In this document: piece by piece, positions 49,198 to 58,479 of the stretch
How positions within the stretch are numbered: the stretch's first letter is position 1
Layout: each line of letters starts with the position of its first letter
Notes under the pieces: model-generated
What the model saw: the letters and a program-made list of their open reading frames with translations, nothing else
Databases searched by the model: none
What the model was told of the DNA's origin: nothing
Position numbers and translations under genes: made by a program
From: Candidatus Saccharibacteria bacterium oral taxon 488
GTDB taxonomy: Bacteria; Patescibacteriota; Saccharimonadia; Saccharimonadales; Saccharimonadaceae
NCBI GenBank assembly: GCA_013100805.1
Contig: CP040000.1
Coordinates: 434,001-498,000 of the forward strand
DNA: 64,000 nucleotides
Reading direction: 5' to 3'

Positions 49198-51021
49198 ATG
49201 AAGGACGCTAGCAAGATTCGAAATATTGCCATTATTGCCCACGTCGATCACGGCAAGACGACCATGGTTGATGGGCTGCTCAAACAGTCGCGCACATTCC
49301 GCGACAATCAGGCCGAGATGAGCCAAGAATTGATCATGGATTCGGGCGATCAGGAGCACGAACGCGGTATCACCATCACCGCCAAACAGACCTCGATTTT
49401 TTACGGTGATTATAAGATCAACATCATCGACACGCCGGGGCACGCCGATTTTTCGGGCGAGGTCGAGCGGACACTGCAGATGGCGGACGGTGTGCTGTTG
49501 ATCGTTGATGCACAGGAAGGGCCGATGCCACAGACCAAGTTTGTGCTGAGTAAGGCGCTGGAGTTGGGGCTGAAACCAGTAGTGGTGATTAATAAAATTG
49601 ATAAGCCAGCCAGGCGAATTGCCAAGGTTGAAGACGAGCTGAGCGATCTATTTTTGGAGTTAGCGACCGACGATGCTCAACTGCAATATCCGATTTATTA
49701 TGCTATCGGGCGCGACGGCAAAGCCTGGCGAGAGATTCCTACCGACCTTGATGAAGATGCTGATTTGACACCGATTTTTGAAGCGATTATCAACGACATC
49801 CCGGCGCCGAACGTCACGGCTGACGGCGGCTTCCAGATGCTAGTGACCAGTTTGCAGTACGACACCTTCCAGGGAAAATATGCCATTGGGCGAATCGCTC
49901 GCGGGTCGGTTAAGCGCGGCCTGGCGGTTAGTTTACTGAAGCATGGCGAAGTGTCAGGTTCAGCGCGAATTGAGAAAGTTTTTGGTTACCGCGGGCTGAA
50001 CCGCGAAGAGCTTGACGAAGCATTTGCTGGCGACATTGTGGCGCTGGTTGGCGTCAGTGAGGCGCACATTGGCGATACGATTGCTGATAAAGAACACCCC
50101 GAAGCCTTGCCGGCGATTGCCATTGAAGCGCCGACGCTGAGCATGTACCTCGGCCCGAATACCAGCCCGATGAAAGGGCGTGAGGGCGAGTTCACCACCT
50201 CGCGGCAAATTGGCGACCGGTTGCGGCGAGAATTGGAAACCAACGTGGCGCTGCGCGTCGAAGAAAACGGCATCGGCTTTACGGTGTCTGGCCGCGGTGA
50301 ACTACACCTCAGCGTCTTGATCGAGACCATGCGGCGCGAAGGCTTTGAGTTTGAAGTCGGCCGTCCGCAAGTGGTCACCATCACCGAGGACGGCGTTGAA
50401 AAAGAGCCAATTGAAGAACTGCAAATCGAAATTAGCAGCGAATTCATCGGCGCGATCAGCCAGGAGTTGGGTGCGCGCCACGCTGAAATGAAGTCGCAGG
50501 AAACCACCGCCAGCGGCGCTACCCGCATCACTTATGTGCTGCCGACCAGGGCGTTGATCGGCCTGCGAAACGTACTGTTGACCGCCACCAAAGGCACGGT
50601 GATCATGAATTCCCTGCCGTACGGCTATCAACCGCTGGGCGGCAAATTGCCAAAAACCCGCGGCGGCGTGCTCATCGCTTTTGAGGCCGGCACCACCACG
50701 CCGTATGCGCTGCAGGCAGCCGAGGCGCGCGGCGAACTCTTGGTCGGGCCGGGCACGGAAGTCTACGCTGGGATGATCGTCGGCATCTACAACCGCCAAG
50801 AAGACATCGAAATTAACGTTTGCAAGGCTAAACACCTAACCAACATGCGCTCCAAATCGTCCGATGGCACAGTGCAATTGACGCCATTTACGCAGTTTAG
50901 CCTGGAACAGTGCATCGATTTCATCGAGGACGACGAACTGCTGGAAGTGACGCCAAAGTCCTTGCGTCTACGCAAACGCTACCTCGACGCTAATGAGCGA
51001 AAGCGCGCCGCCAAACGGTAG
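49198..51021 (+). CDS. typA: translational GTPase TypA/BipA
   Basis: 607 aa. G1 AHVDHGKTTM, G3 DTPGHADFSGEVER and G4 NKIDKP are canonical, unlike in EF-G; the G5 region reads YAIGRDGKAW where most BipA have YASA-type sequence. The C-terminal BipA-specific domain has MRSKSSDGTVQL and the final DELLEVTPKSLRLRKR. It binds the ribosome under stress or cold. Confidence 0.96.
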   Translation: MKDASKIRNIAIIAHVDHGKTTMVDGLLKQSRTFRDNQAEMSQELIMDSGDQEHERGITITAKQTSIFYGDYKINIIDTPGHADFSGEVERTLQMADGVLLIVDAQEGPMPQTKFVLSKALELGLKPVVVINKIDKPARRIAKVEDELSDLFLELATDDAQLQYPIYYAIGRDGKAWREIPTDLDEDADLTPIFEAIINDIPAPNVTADGGFQMLVTSLQYDTFQGKYAIGRIARGSVKRGLAVSLLKHGEVSGSARIEKVFGYRGLNREELDEAFAGDIVALVGVSEAHIGDTIADKEHPEALPAIAIEAPTLSMYLGPNTSPMKGREGEFTTSRQIGDRLRRELETNVALRVEENGIGFTVSGRGELHLSVLIETMRREGFEFEVGRPQVVTITEDGVEKEPIEELQIEISSEFIGAISQELGARHAEMKSQETTASGATRITYVLPTRALIGLRNVLLTATKGTVIMNSLPYGYQPLGGKLPKTRGGVLIAFEAGTTTPYALQAAEARGELLVGPGTEVYAGMIVGIYNRQEDIEINVCKAKHLTNMRSKSSDGTVQLTPFTQFSLEQCIDFIEDDELLEVTPKSLRLRKRYLDANERKRAAKR

Positions 51022-51113
51022 ACCCCACCCCGACAAAATCCCGATTGACAAAATACATAAGAAACTTAACGTTACTATAGATTATCCCACGGTAACACGC
51101 TATACTTAACCAT

Positions 51114-52712
51114 ATGCTTCCCAAAAAAACCACAACAATTATCAAGCGCACGTTAGCACGCACCGCCCAGCGCATCACACCGATCGACCGTAAAGATCCC
51201 GACGAAAAGCTCGGGCAGTTGTTTCATGAAGTGCAGTCACACCGCGTGTTTGCCGATGGTAAAACTTTCGTCGATCTCGTACCGCGAAAGCGAGCCACCC
51301 GCATCCTCCAGGAGTATCGCCTGGCCCGACGTGATCCCAACTTTCGGCTGGATGAATTTGTGAAGCTACATTTTTATGAATTTGAATCGCCGGTCAAAAA
51401 GGTGAGCTTTGTCCAGGCAGACTCTGCCAGACAGCACGTCACCAATCTCTGGCCGCTGCTCATCCGCCGCGCCCACAAGTCGAAAGGTTCGCTAATCGCC
51501 CTGCCGCACGACTATGTGGTGCCGGGTGGTCGGTTTGCCGAGCAATTTTATTGGGACACGTATTTTATCATGCTGGGCCTGGCGGTGGACAGCAAGTGGA
51601 AGCTGATCGACGGCATGATGAAAAATTATGTGTACATGATTCAGCGCTTTGGTTTCATCCCGACCGCCAATCGGACGTACTTCCTCAGTCGCAGCCAGCC
51701 GCCGTTTTTCGCAGCGATGGTCAAGCTCCTCGCCAGCAAACCCGGCCGGCGCGCCCCGAGCTTGACCTATCTCGAGTATTTCCCCTCGCTGCTGGCCGAA
51801 TACAAATTCTGGATGAAAGGCCAACGCAAGCTTTCGAGTATCGACTTTATGGCTACCAACCGCGTGGTAGCCATGCCTGATGGCCAGGTGCTCAATCGCT
51901 ACTACGACGACAAGGCCACGCCACGCCCGGAAAGTCGCCGCGAAGACATCGAAACCGCGAGGAATAGCCGCTCCGCCAACAAGGCCAAGGTCTACCTCGA
52001 CCTGCGGGCTGGGGCTGAGAGCGGTTGGGATTTCAGCTCGCGCTGGTTTAGTGATCCGCACGACATTGAAACGATTCAAACGACTGACCTCGTGCCGATT
52101 GATCTGAATTGTTTATTGTACGAACTAGAGATGACGATCGCCCATTGTTACGGTGTACTGCGTCAGGCGCCGCTCAAGAAACGCTTCATCCGCCTGGCTG
52201 AGCGCCGCGCCGAGAGCATCCGCCAGCACTGTTGGAATGAAACCGACGGCTTTTTCTATGATTATAATTTCCGCACCGGTCATCAGACGAGCCACGCCAC
52301 ACTGGCCGGCGTCTTCCCGCTGTACAGCGGTATCGCCACCAAAAAACAAGCCAAGCACGTGGCCGAGAAATTAGAACGCGAGTTCTTACGCGACGGCGGA
52401 CTACGCACGACGCTGGTTGACAATGGTCAGCAATGGGACGCGCCGAATGGCTGGGCGCCGCTACAATGGGTGGCGGTTTGCGGTTTGAAGCGGTATGGGC
52501 TGGATGAGCTAGCAGAGGAAATTAGAAAGCGCTGGCTGGCTTCGACCGAGCGCATCTTTGCCGATCAGGGCAAGATGATCGAAAAATATGACGTTGATAG
52601 CGAGTCACGCATTGGCGGCGGTGGTGAATATCCGTTGCAAGACGGCTTTGGCTGGACCAACGGCGTGTACGCGGCGCTGTATGATCGGTTTGATGAGCGC
52701 TGCCCGAGATAA
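51114..52712 (+). CDS. cytoplasmic trehalase (GH37)
   Basis: 532 aa without signal peptide. Trehalase signature 1 PGGRFAEQFYWDTYF (about residue 138) and signature 2 QQWDAPNGWAPLQW (about 438) are both present, with GAESGWDFSSRWF holding the catalytic Asp. It hydrolyses trehalose to two glucoses, giving a fermenter a simple sugar source. TATACT (51101-51106) is 7 nt before the ATG: leaderless type. Convergent with rarA, 1 nt apart. Confidence 0.93.
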   Translation: MLPKKTTTIIKRTLARTAQRITPIDRKDPDEKLGQLFHEVQSHRVFADGKTFVDLVPRKRATRILQEYRLARRDPNFRLDEFVKLHFYEFESPVKKVSFVQADSARQHVTNLWPLLIRRAHKSKGSLIALPHDYVVPGGRFAEQFYWDTYFIMLGLAVDSKWKLIDGMMKNYVYMIQRFGFIPTANRTYFLSRSQPPFFAAMVKLLASKPGRRAPSLTYLEYFPSLLAEYKFWMKGQRKLSSIDFMATNRVVAMPDGQVLNRYYDDKATPRPESRREDIETARNSRSANKAKVYLDLRAGAESGWDFSSRWFSDPHDIETIQTTDLVPIDLNCLLYELEMTIAHCYGVLRQAPLKKRFIRLAERRAESIRQHCWNETDGFFYDYNFRTGHQTSHATLAGVFPLYSGIATKKQAKHVAEKLEREFLRDGGLRTTLVDNGQQWDAPNGWAPLQWVAVCGLKRYGLDELAEEIRKRWLASTERIFADQGKMIEKYDVDSESRIGGGGEYPLQDGFGWTNGVYAALYDRFDERCPR

Positions 52713-52713
52713 T

Positions 52714-53889
52714 CTAACGTTTCGGTGGACGCGGGATGTCCTCTGGCAAAAATCCTTTTTCATGCTGAAAGCCAGCTTGCCATTTGTAATCTTTACTATA
52801 GCCCAGATCTTTCATCAGCTTGGTGGCGGCATTACGAAGATGAAGCGGCACTGGCGAGTTCGGGTACTTGTGTGCCAGAGCGAAAGCCTCATTCATCAAA
52901 TCAGTAATCTCGCGTGACTTCTGGCTGCGCGCCAGAGCAATGGCGCAGTGGAATAAATTATATTTGGCCTCAGGTAGCCCAACGCGCTCCACCGCTTCAA
53001 AGGTAGCGACTGCCAGGCTCAGCGCGCCGTTACCCGCCAACCCAATGTCTTCTGACGCAAAGATGACCATCCGCCGAGCGATGAACTTCGGGTCTTCACC
53101 GGCCTCAATCATGCGCGCCAAATAATATGCCGCAGCCGTCGCGTCGCTGCCGCGCAGTGATTTGATGAACGCTGAGATGACGTCATAATGCACATCGCCC
53201 TTTTTATCATAGCCAGGCAGCCGCCGCTGAGCCGCGGCCTTGACGACCTCTGGCGTGACTTTCTCACCAAAGCTCAGCGCCAATTCCAAATTGCCCAGCG
53301 CCACCCGCGCGTCACCGTCCGCTAATTCTGCAAGATAATCCAGCGCTTTGGGCGACACCCGCTTGGTTTGTTTCAAAGTCTTCAGCGCTCGCTTCAGCAC
53401 CAATATAATTTCATCTTTGGTCAGTTGCTGCAGCACCAGCACCCGCGTCCGGCTGAGCAGCGGCGTGATCACCTCAAAGCTCGGGTTCTCAGTGGTCGCG
53501 CCAATCAAAGTAATCAGCCCGCTCTCGACGTGCGGCAAGAACGCATCTTGCTGCGCTTTATTGAAACGATGGATCTCATCAACAAACAAAATCGTCCGTA
53601 GCCCCAAATTCCAGTTCTGCCGAGCGTGCTCAATAACTCGTTCGACATCTTTCTTGCCACTAGTCACCGCTGACAGCTCAATAAATTCGGCATTAACTTC
53701 GCGGGCGATAATCCACGCCAACGTCGTCTTGCCCGTCCCTGGCGGCCCCCACAAAATCAAACTGACTGGCTCAGCACGCCTCACAATTTGCCGCAGCAAC
53801 TCGCCCTCGCCCAGCAAATGACTTTGCCCGATTACTTCATCCAGGGTTTGCGGCCGCACCTGCTCGGCCAGGGGTTGTCGCGCATCCAT
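52714..53889 (-). CDS. rarA: replication-associated recombination protein A
   Basis: 391 aa. AAA+ Walker A GPPGTGKTT, Walker B FVDEIHRFNK, sensor GATTENPSFEV, then the C-terminal tetramerisation domain (GSDATAAAYYLARMIEAGED). It acts at stalled forks with SSB. The ATG at 53889 overlaps the upstream stop as TAATG, so it is translationally coupled to the preceding gene. Confidence 0.94.
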   Translation of the reverse strand: MDARQPLAEQVRPQTLDEVIGQSHLLGEGELLRQIVRRAEPVSLILWGPPGTGKTTLAWIIAREVNAEFIELSAVTSGKKDVERVIEHARQNWNLGLRTILFVDEIHRFNKAQQDAFLPHVESGLITLIGATTENPSFEVITPLLSRTRVLVLQQLTKDEIILVLKRALKTLKQTKRVSPKALDYLAELADGDARVALGNLELALSFGEKVTPEVVKAAAQRRLPGYDKKGDVHYDVISAFIKSLRGSDATAAAYYLARMIEAGEDPKFIARRMVIFASEDIGLAGNGALSLAVATFEAVERVGLPEAKYNLFHCAIALARSQKSREITDLMNEAFALAHKYPNSPVPLHLRNAATKLMKDLGYSKDYKWQAGFQHEKGFLPEDIPRPPKR

Positions 53890-54734
53890 TACCACCAATT
53901 ATCCCCTCGCGGACGATACTGCGAAAAGTGTGAAAAACAATCAGCCGGTCGCCGCCCGAGCGGTTTTGTCTGCAGACGTAACCCTCGATCAATCTGCTGA
54001 GCGCTTCCGCAGACTGCCGCAAACTCCGGCGACGCCACGTACTCTCGCCACGTCATCCCATCCAGCGGCACATACTGCTCCAGCATATTCAGCGTCGTTT
54101 GATGTATGCTGTCTGCTCCCGCGTGACCAGCCTCGCGACGAGACCGGCGCCGCCCGGCCGCCGTCATTTCCGGCGGCAACGCGCAGCCAGCCCAGTGTAG
54201 AACCTGCGCCGCTGCTCTATTGACGAGACCAGAGCCGCCAGAGCAGTGACTAGTCAGTCGCACAAGTGCCGCGTGACGTTCCGCCTCGTCAGTAGTCAGC
54301 GGTACGGCTGATGTACGACCAGTCTTAACCGCCATCTCATATGCCAATCGCTTTTGGTCGAGCTCCCCGAACAGCTCATCTAACCACCTGCTGCTATCTT
54401 TGATACTACCAACCAGTGGCGGCAGATTGTCGATTGCCTCCCTAAGGAACTCAGGCTCACGCTCGCTATACTCGCGCAGTCGGACAGCCTGAGATATCCG
54501 CCACAACCCCCCTATTGCCACCGCCGTGCCACTAAAAATTATCGCCTGCTGGCCGACTTCTGGCAAAACATTATGCCACGCCTCGCTCGGCAGAGCTATC
54601 AGCATACCAGCAACCACACCAATAGTACCGCCGACCTCACGCTTATCATACTCAGCTACCGGGTCGCTACCGCCAATGACCTCAGGCGTCAGCGATCTAT
54701 TAAGCCTCTTATTCCTGTTGTCCGCCATCATCAT
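53889..54734 (-). CDS. unknown protein with two TM helices, coupled to rarA
   Basis: 281 aa. Residues about 35-55 (GGTIGVVAGMLIALPSEAW) and 63-80 (AIIFSGTAVAIGGLW) are hydrophobic; the rest is a soluble, helical, Arg-rich domain with LTSHCSGGSGLVNRAAAQVL. No recognised family. The 1-nt TAATG overlap with rarA indicates a two-gene operon. Confidence 0.65.
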   Translation of the reverse strand: MMMADNRNKRLNRSLTPEVIGGSDPVAEYDKREVGGTIGVVAGMLIALPSEAWHNVLPEVGQQAIIFSGTAVAIGGLWRISQAVRLREYSEREPEFLREAIDNLPPLVGSIKDSSRWLDELFGELDQKRLAYEMAVKTGRTSAVPLTTDEAERHAALVRLTSHCSGGSGLVNRAAAQVLHWAGCALPPEMTAAGRRRSRREAGHAGADSIHQTTLNMLEQYVPLDGMTWREYVASPEFAAVCGSAQQIDRGLRLQTKPLGRRPADCFSHFSQYRPRGDNWW

Positions 54735-54792
54735 TTTATTATATCACGCCATAAATTCGCCCCGCCAAGGCACGATGCGCTATACTAGGATA

Positions 54793-55827
54793 ATGGATAG
54801 GTTACGCGTTCTCCTCATATTTGGCGGCGAGTCATCCGAGCACGAGGTCTCGATCAATTCCGCTACTAATGTGCTAGCGGCGCTGGACACAGCACGCTAC
54901 GACATCAAACTATGCTACATCGACCGTGCTGGTCAGTGGCGGCTCGTCGAGACGATCGAGGCACGCAATCAGCCGAGCCCACGCCTAACGCCACAGCTCG
55001 GCCAGCGCTCACTGCTCATCGACGGCGTTGACCCGCTGCCGATTGACGTGATAATTCCGGTGCTTCATGGCAAAAATGGCGAGGACGGCAGCGTACAGGG
55101 TCTGGCGCAGCTACTTCATATTCCCCATGTCGGCCCGAGTCTCCTTTCGGCGGCTGTCACCATGGACAAAGACATGACCAAGCGGCTGGCGCTCGGCGCT
55201 CACGTTCCGGTTGTGCCGTGGCGAACGCTAGTAAGTGATGCGCCGCGACCGACCTTCGCCGAGATGGCTAGTGAGCTTGGTACGCCTGTTTTCATCAAGC
55301 CATCCCGCGCTGGCTCGTCCGTCGGTGTCAGCAAAGTCCACTCGGCCAAAGCATTCACCACCGCGCTTGACGAAGCCTTTCGCCACGACAACACCGTGTT
55401 GATTGAACAAGCGATCACCGCCCGCGAGATTGAGCTGGCCGTCCTCGGCCGCGGTACATCCACCCGCGTCAGTATGCCTGGTGAGATTCTTCCTGGCGAA
55501 GAGTTTTATAGCTACGACGATAAGTACAGCGCCTCCAGCACTTCGCGCGTCGTTATCCCCGCGGAGGTTGACGAGTCAATGGCGACAGAACTGCAGCGCC
55601 TCGCGCTGGCCACCTACCACGCGACCGGTGGACACGGCATGGCGCGAGTTGACTTTTTCCTTGATCCGACGGGCCAGATTTTTCTCAACGAGATTAATAG
55701 TATCCCTGGCTTTACCAACATCAGTATGTATCCAAAGCTCTGGGAAGCTTCGGGTCTCAGTCCACGGGCGCTAGTTGACGAGTTGATCGAGGAGGCGCTT
55801 GCCAGCCATTCTATACGTGGCGTATAA
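54793..55827 (+). CDS. ddl: D-alanine--D-alanine ligase
   Basis: 344 aa from the ATG at 54793 (MDRLRVLLIFGGESSEHEVS). ATP-grasp motifs: HGKNGEDGSVQG, IKPSRAGSSVGVSKV, and the Mg-binding EINSIPGFT. It makes the D-Ala-D-Ala dipeptide for peptidoglycan. The open frame extends far upstream but TATACT (54781-54786) lies 6 nt before this ATG, which fixes the start as leaderless. Confidence 0.95.
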   Translation: MDRLRVLLIFGGESSEHEVSINSATNVLAALDTARYDIKLCYIDRAGQWRLVETIEARNQPSPRLTPQLGQRSLLIDGVDPLPIDVIIPVLHGKNGEDGSVQGLAQLLHIPHVGPSLLSAAVTMDKDMTKRLALGAHVPVVPWRTLVSDAPRPTFAEMASELGTPVFIKPSRAGSSVGVSKVHSAKAFTTALDEAFRHDNTVLIEQAITAREIELAVLGRGTSTRVSMPGEILPGEEFYSYDDKYSASSTSRVVIPAEVDESMATELQRLALATYHATGGHGMARVDFFLDPTGQIFLNEINSIPGFTNISMYPKLWEASGLSPRALVDELIEEALASHSIRGV

Positions 55828-55850
55828 TCTCCTTATAAATAGGAGGTCAT

Positions 55851-56594
55851 ATGGAAATAGCAGCAGTAATTTTAATCATCGTACTGATGTTTGTGCTGAG
55901 CGGTATCAAGGTAGTCAATCAATACCAGCGCGGTGTAGTACTGACGCTGGGTAAGTTTACTGGCGTGCGCGAGCCGGGTCTAAGGGTGGTAGTGCCGATT
56001 TTTCAGACGATGATGATGGTCGACGTGCGTTCCACGCCAATTGACGTGCCGAAACAAGAGGTCATCACCAAGGATAATGTCACTGTCGGCGTTGACGCGG
56101 TGGTCTATTTCAGAGTGATTAACGCACCAAAAGCGGTGCTAGAAACGACCAATTATATTTATGCCACCAGCCAGTTTGCCCAAGCTGCTCTGCGCGACGT
56201 CACCGGTAACGTCGACATGGACGACCTCTTGGCCAAGCGCGAGGAGATTTCGCAGCAGATTAAGGAAATTGTCGATGCCGAGACGGACAAATGGGGCATC
56301 GACGTCGAGAATGTTAAGATCCAGAACATCGAACTGCCTGGTGACATGAAGCGTGCCATGGCCAAGCAAGCCGAAGCCGAGCGCGAGCGCCGCGCCAACA
56401 TCATCAACGCCGACGGCGAAAAAGCTGCCGCCGAAACGCTGGCTCAAGCTGCCGAGATTCTGGCGAAAACCCAAGGTGCAATTAATCTGCGTACCCTGAA
56501 TACCCTGGAACGCATCTCCACCGAGCCATCACAAAAGACAATGATGCTCTTCCCGATTGAGCTGATCGATGCCATTCGCGGGAATAAAAAGTAA
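55851..56594 (+). CDS. slipin/stomatin-like SPFH protein
   Basis: 247 aa. An N-terminal membrane helix (residues 1-20) is followed by the SPFH/band 7 domain (VVNQYQRGVVLTLGKFTGV; TKDNVTVGVDAVVYFRV) and a helical AAAETLAQAAEILAKTQGA region that oligomerises. It scaffolds membrane microdomains. AGGAGGT precedes the ATG. It forms a pair with the DUF4342 gene 9 nt downstream. Confidence 0.9.
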   Translation: MEIAAVILIIVLMFVLSGIKVVNQYQRGVVLTLGKFTGVREPGLRVVVPIFQTMMMVDVRSTPIDVPKQEVITKDNVTVGVDAVVYFRVINAPKAVLETTNYIYATSQFAQAALRDVTGNVDMDDLLAKREEISQQIKEIVDAETDKWGIDVENVKIQNIELPGDMKRAMAKQAEAERERRANIINADGEKAAAETLAQAAEILAKTQGAINLRTLNTLERISTEPSQKTMMLFPIELIDAIRGNKK

Positions 56595-56603
56595 GGAGTA
56601 ACC

Positions 56604-56852
56604 ATGAGCGAACAAAACCGCACCGAAGAATTTAGCGTTAACGGCGATCAAGTTGTCGAGAAGGTCAAGCAGCTTATCAAAGAAGGCAACGTCCGCCGCG
56701 TTATCATCAAGAACGAAAAAGGCGAAAGCATCATGGAATTCCCCATCACTGCCGGCGTGGTTGGCGCCTTGCTACTACCAACCCTGGCAGCACTCGGCGC
56801 GGCGGTGGCGTTGATGGCGCAGTGCACAATTGCGGTGGAGCGACGGGATTAA
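56604..56852 (+). CDS. DUF4342 domain protein
   Basis: 82 aa. VEKVKQLIKEGNVRRVIIKNE and ITAGVVGALLLPTLAALGAA fit the DUF4342 pattern: a small UBA-like N-terminal part and a C-terminal hydrophobic helix ending CTIAVER. Function unknown. AAGGAGTAACC precedes the ATG and it is co-transcribed with the slipin gene. Confidence 0.8.
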   Translation: MSEQNRTEEFSVNGDQVVEKVKQLIKEGNVRRVIIKNEKGESIMEFPITAGVVGALLLPTLAALGAAVALMAQCTIAVERRD

Positions 56853-56870
56853 CTTGATTATTTATCAACT

Positions 56871-56937
56871 TGGTGGCAATATACACCAAAGCTCGAACCT
56901 ATTTCGAGCGTAAAAGCTGAGCCGTGTAGGCTTAGCC
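56871..56937 (+). repeat. left arm of 67-nt island-flanking inverted repeat
   Basis: This 67-nt stretch matches the reverse complement of 61611-61677 at 64 of 67 positions. It contains two hairpins, GCTCGAA/TTCGAGC and GCTGAGCC/GGCTTAGC; two of the three differences between copies fall in the second hairpin. It lies between the DUF4342 gene and the reverse transcriptase gene. Confidence 0.9.
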
Positions 56938-56965
56938 GCCATACACTTACACAAGAAGGGTGTTC

Positions 56966-57967
56966 TTAACGCTCAACATATTCTTTATAGCGCAAAGTCG
57001 ACTTTCGTTTTTTACGTATCGTGGTATTTCTCCTTCGGGACTCCTTGTACCTATGCGTCAAGTTGGCTAACTTCCATCGAGTTTTCGTACCGAGTGTTAA
57101 TGAGTTTCTATTCATCTGTAATCCCAGATGCTCAAAACCTCGCTTTCCTTGATAAATTCCATCTATGTCGTATTCATCGCCGGAATGGTATATGATTTTG
57201 GTTTTTGCGTCATTGAGCGGCAGCTTCTGATTTTTGTCGCTCTCAAGAATAGTCTTGATTTTTGGATAAAGCTTCATCATATCCTCTTTGGTGATTCCAC
57301 TTGCCGTGATAGCAATATCATCAACGTAAATAGCAATACGAGGATCTTTGCCTTGTAGCTCCTTTTTCACAAGTCGCTCGAGCCTGAGGAATGTATCGAG
57401 ATTACACCATACCGCCAGGCGAGACGAAGTTGAAAACCCGCGGGCGATTGTCTTATAAGTTCCGGGGTTATCTTTCGCACCAATTGGCACACAACAAAGG
57501 TCGGCCAGCAATCTTGCACCTCTTTGCCCGCATCGACCCTTGGCTAAAAAGAAGCTATAGACACGTTCATATTTAATTTGCTCAAAAAACCGTGAAACAT
57601 CCAGCTTGAGGATAATTCGCTTCCGCTTTACTCCGAGCAGGTGTGTTACTGCGACTTTATGGTTCCGTCCGCTCACGCCTCCGAATACGAACGTTGGAAT
57701 AAGTGAGTCATGGGGAGCTAAAACTTTTACATTAATAAGCTTGAGTAATTTTCCCAGGTCGGTGCGCGATGCGTCGCGCACCCATTTACCTTTTTCGGGT
57801 TGCGATTGTGTGGGGTGGTCAGTCCAGTAGTTATCGTAGTTCGTCTTAACGTCGCTTATCAGCCTTGCCATATCCTCAACTGAATCTCGTTTATCACTTA
57901 AACGTTTCGCAAGCTCTCGCTTGCTCCGAATGGCGATTTTAGGATAGTTACGTTGGTTATTTTTCAT
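56966..57967 (-). CDS. divergent reverse transcriptase, retron-like
   Basis: 333 aa, an RT domain with little else. The palm motif A is LKLDVSRFFEQI (catalytic Asp), motif C is IAIYVDDIAIT (YVDD) and motif D/E-like PLNDAKTK and FEHLGLQMN follow. The usual LPQG-x-P-x-SP of motif B is replaced by GFSTSSRLAVW, and VAVTHL stands where retrons have NAxxH. No endonuclease, maturase or DGR partner is visible. It overlaps the XRE gene by 11 nt. A retron or other defence-type RT fits best; a group II intron is unlikely because there is no maturase/HNH region. Confidence 0.85.
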   Translation of the reverse strand: MKNNQRNYPKIAIRSKRELAKRLSDKRDSVEDMARLISDVKTNYDNYWTDHPTQSQPEKGKWVRDASRTDLGKLLKLINVKVLAPHDSLIPTFVFGGVSGRNHKVAVTHLLGVKRKRIILKLDVSRFFEQIKYERVYSFFLAKGRCGQRGARLLADLCCVPIGAKDNPGTYKTIARGFSTSSRLAVWCNLDTFLRLERLVKKELQGKDPRIAIYVDDIAITASGITKEDMMKLYPKIKTILESDKNQKLPLNDAKTKIIYHSGDEYDIDGIYQGKRGFEHLGLQMNRNSLTLGTKTRWKLANLTHRYKESRRRNTTIRKKRKSTLRYKEYVER

Positions 57968-58283
57968 TGCGCCTTAATAACTTTGCTCGTTCTTTGATGA
58001 GATGATTTTGTAACTTGGTACCCCAGCCTATAAATTGTTTTTCAATAGCGGATAGTTTTTTACCGTTTTCGACATTCTCTCCATACAAGAAAGGAGTTAT
58101 CGAGGCCGGGTGTACTTTTAAGCCATCAGCAAGCTTCAAAATTAGCTTTTTTGATACCTCTTTTTGTTCACTTTCAACCATAGCAATCAAAACTGGCGAC
58201 ACATCTATGGTCTTAGCAAGCTCGGCCTGCGTTAAGCCAGCTTCGTTGCGTATCTTTTTGATTAGCTCTGGGAATGAATACAT
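57957..58283 (-). CDS. XRE-family helix-turn-helix protein
   Basis: 108 aa. A standard five-helix XRE domain in residues 1-65 (LIKKIRNEAGLTQAELAKTIDVS; LILKLADGLKVHPASI), then a basic C-terminal helix. It ends ATGAAAAATAA so that its last codons contain the RT start. XRE regulators paired with an RT occur in some retron types; it may repress the operon or act as the effector. Twenty nt separate it from the 55-aa gene upstream. Confidence 0.9.
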   Translation of the reverse strand: MYSFPELIKKIRNEAGLTQAELAKTIDVSPVLIAMVESEQKEVSKKLILKLADGLKVHPASITPFLYGENVENGKKLSAIEKQFIGWGTKLQNHLIKERAKLLRRNEK

Positions 58284-58302
58284 TGTTTTATCTTCATAAC
58301 GA

Positions 58303-58470
58303 CTACAAGCCGGAGGTAATTTGACCTAAATCATGTCGCAAATAATTCTGACTATTTGTAAAATAATCTTCATTATTCGCAAGACCTTGATAAAAGTCTT
58401 CATTATTACCCTCCGGCTTGCGATACGGATGCCACAGTTTAGTTGGTAAAGAAATAAGTTGTTTTTCCAT
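58303..58470 (-). CDS. 55-aa protein upstream of XRE and RT
   Basis: Found by hand translation: MEKQLISLPTKLWHPYRKPE at the start and NYLRHDLGQITSGL at the end, with a repeated NNED-F/Y unit in the middle. AAGGAAGG lies 6 nt before the ATG, and the stop is 20 nt before the XRE start, so a three-gene operon is likely. A 15/16-nt inverted repeat (58306-58320 with 58405-58420) lies inside the coding sequence. Not recognised; a small third gene is a known feature of some retrons. Confidence 0.7.
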   Translation of the reverse strand: MEKQLISLPTKLWHPYRKPEGNNEDFYQGLANNEDYFTNSQNYLRHDLGQITSGL

Positions 58471-58479
58471 ATGGCCTTC

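Noticed and set aside
54526..54792. N-terminal extension of ddl
   Set aside because: The family N-terminus begins at MDRLRVLLIFGG and the -10 box lies in the extended part, 6 nt before that ATG.
58306..58420. CAAGCCGGAGG inverted repeat as retron a1/a2 arms
   Set aside because: It lies inside the 55-aa coding sequence and encloses only about 85 nt; the region upstream is a better ncRNA candidate. It may still form an mRNA hairpin.
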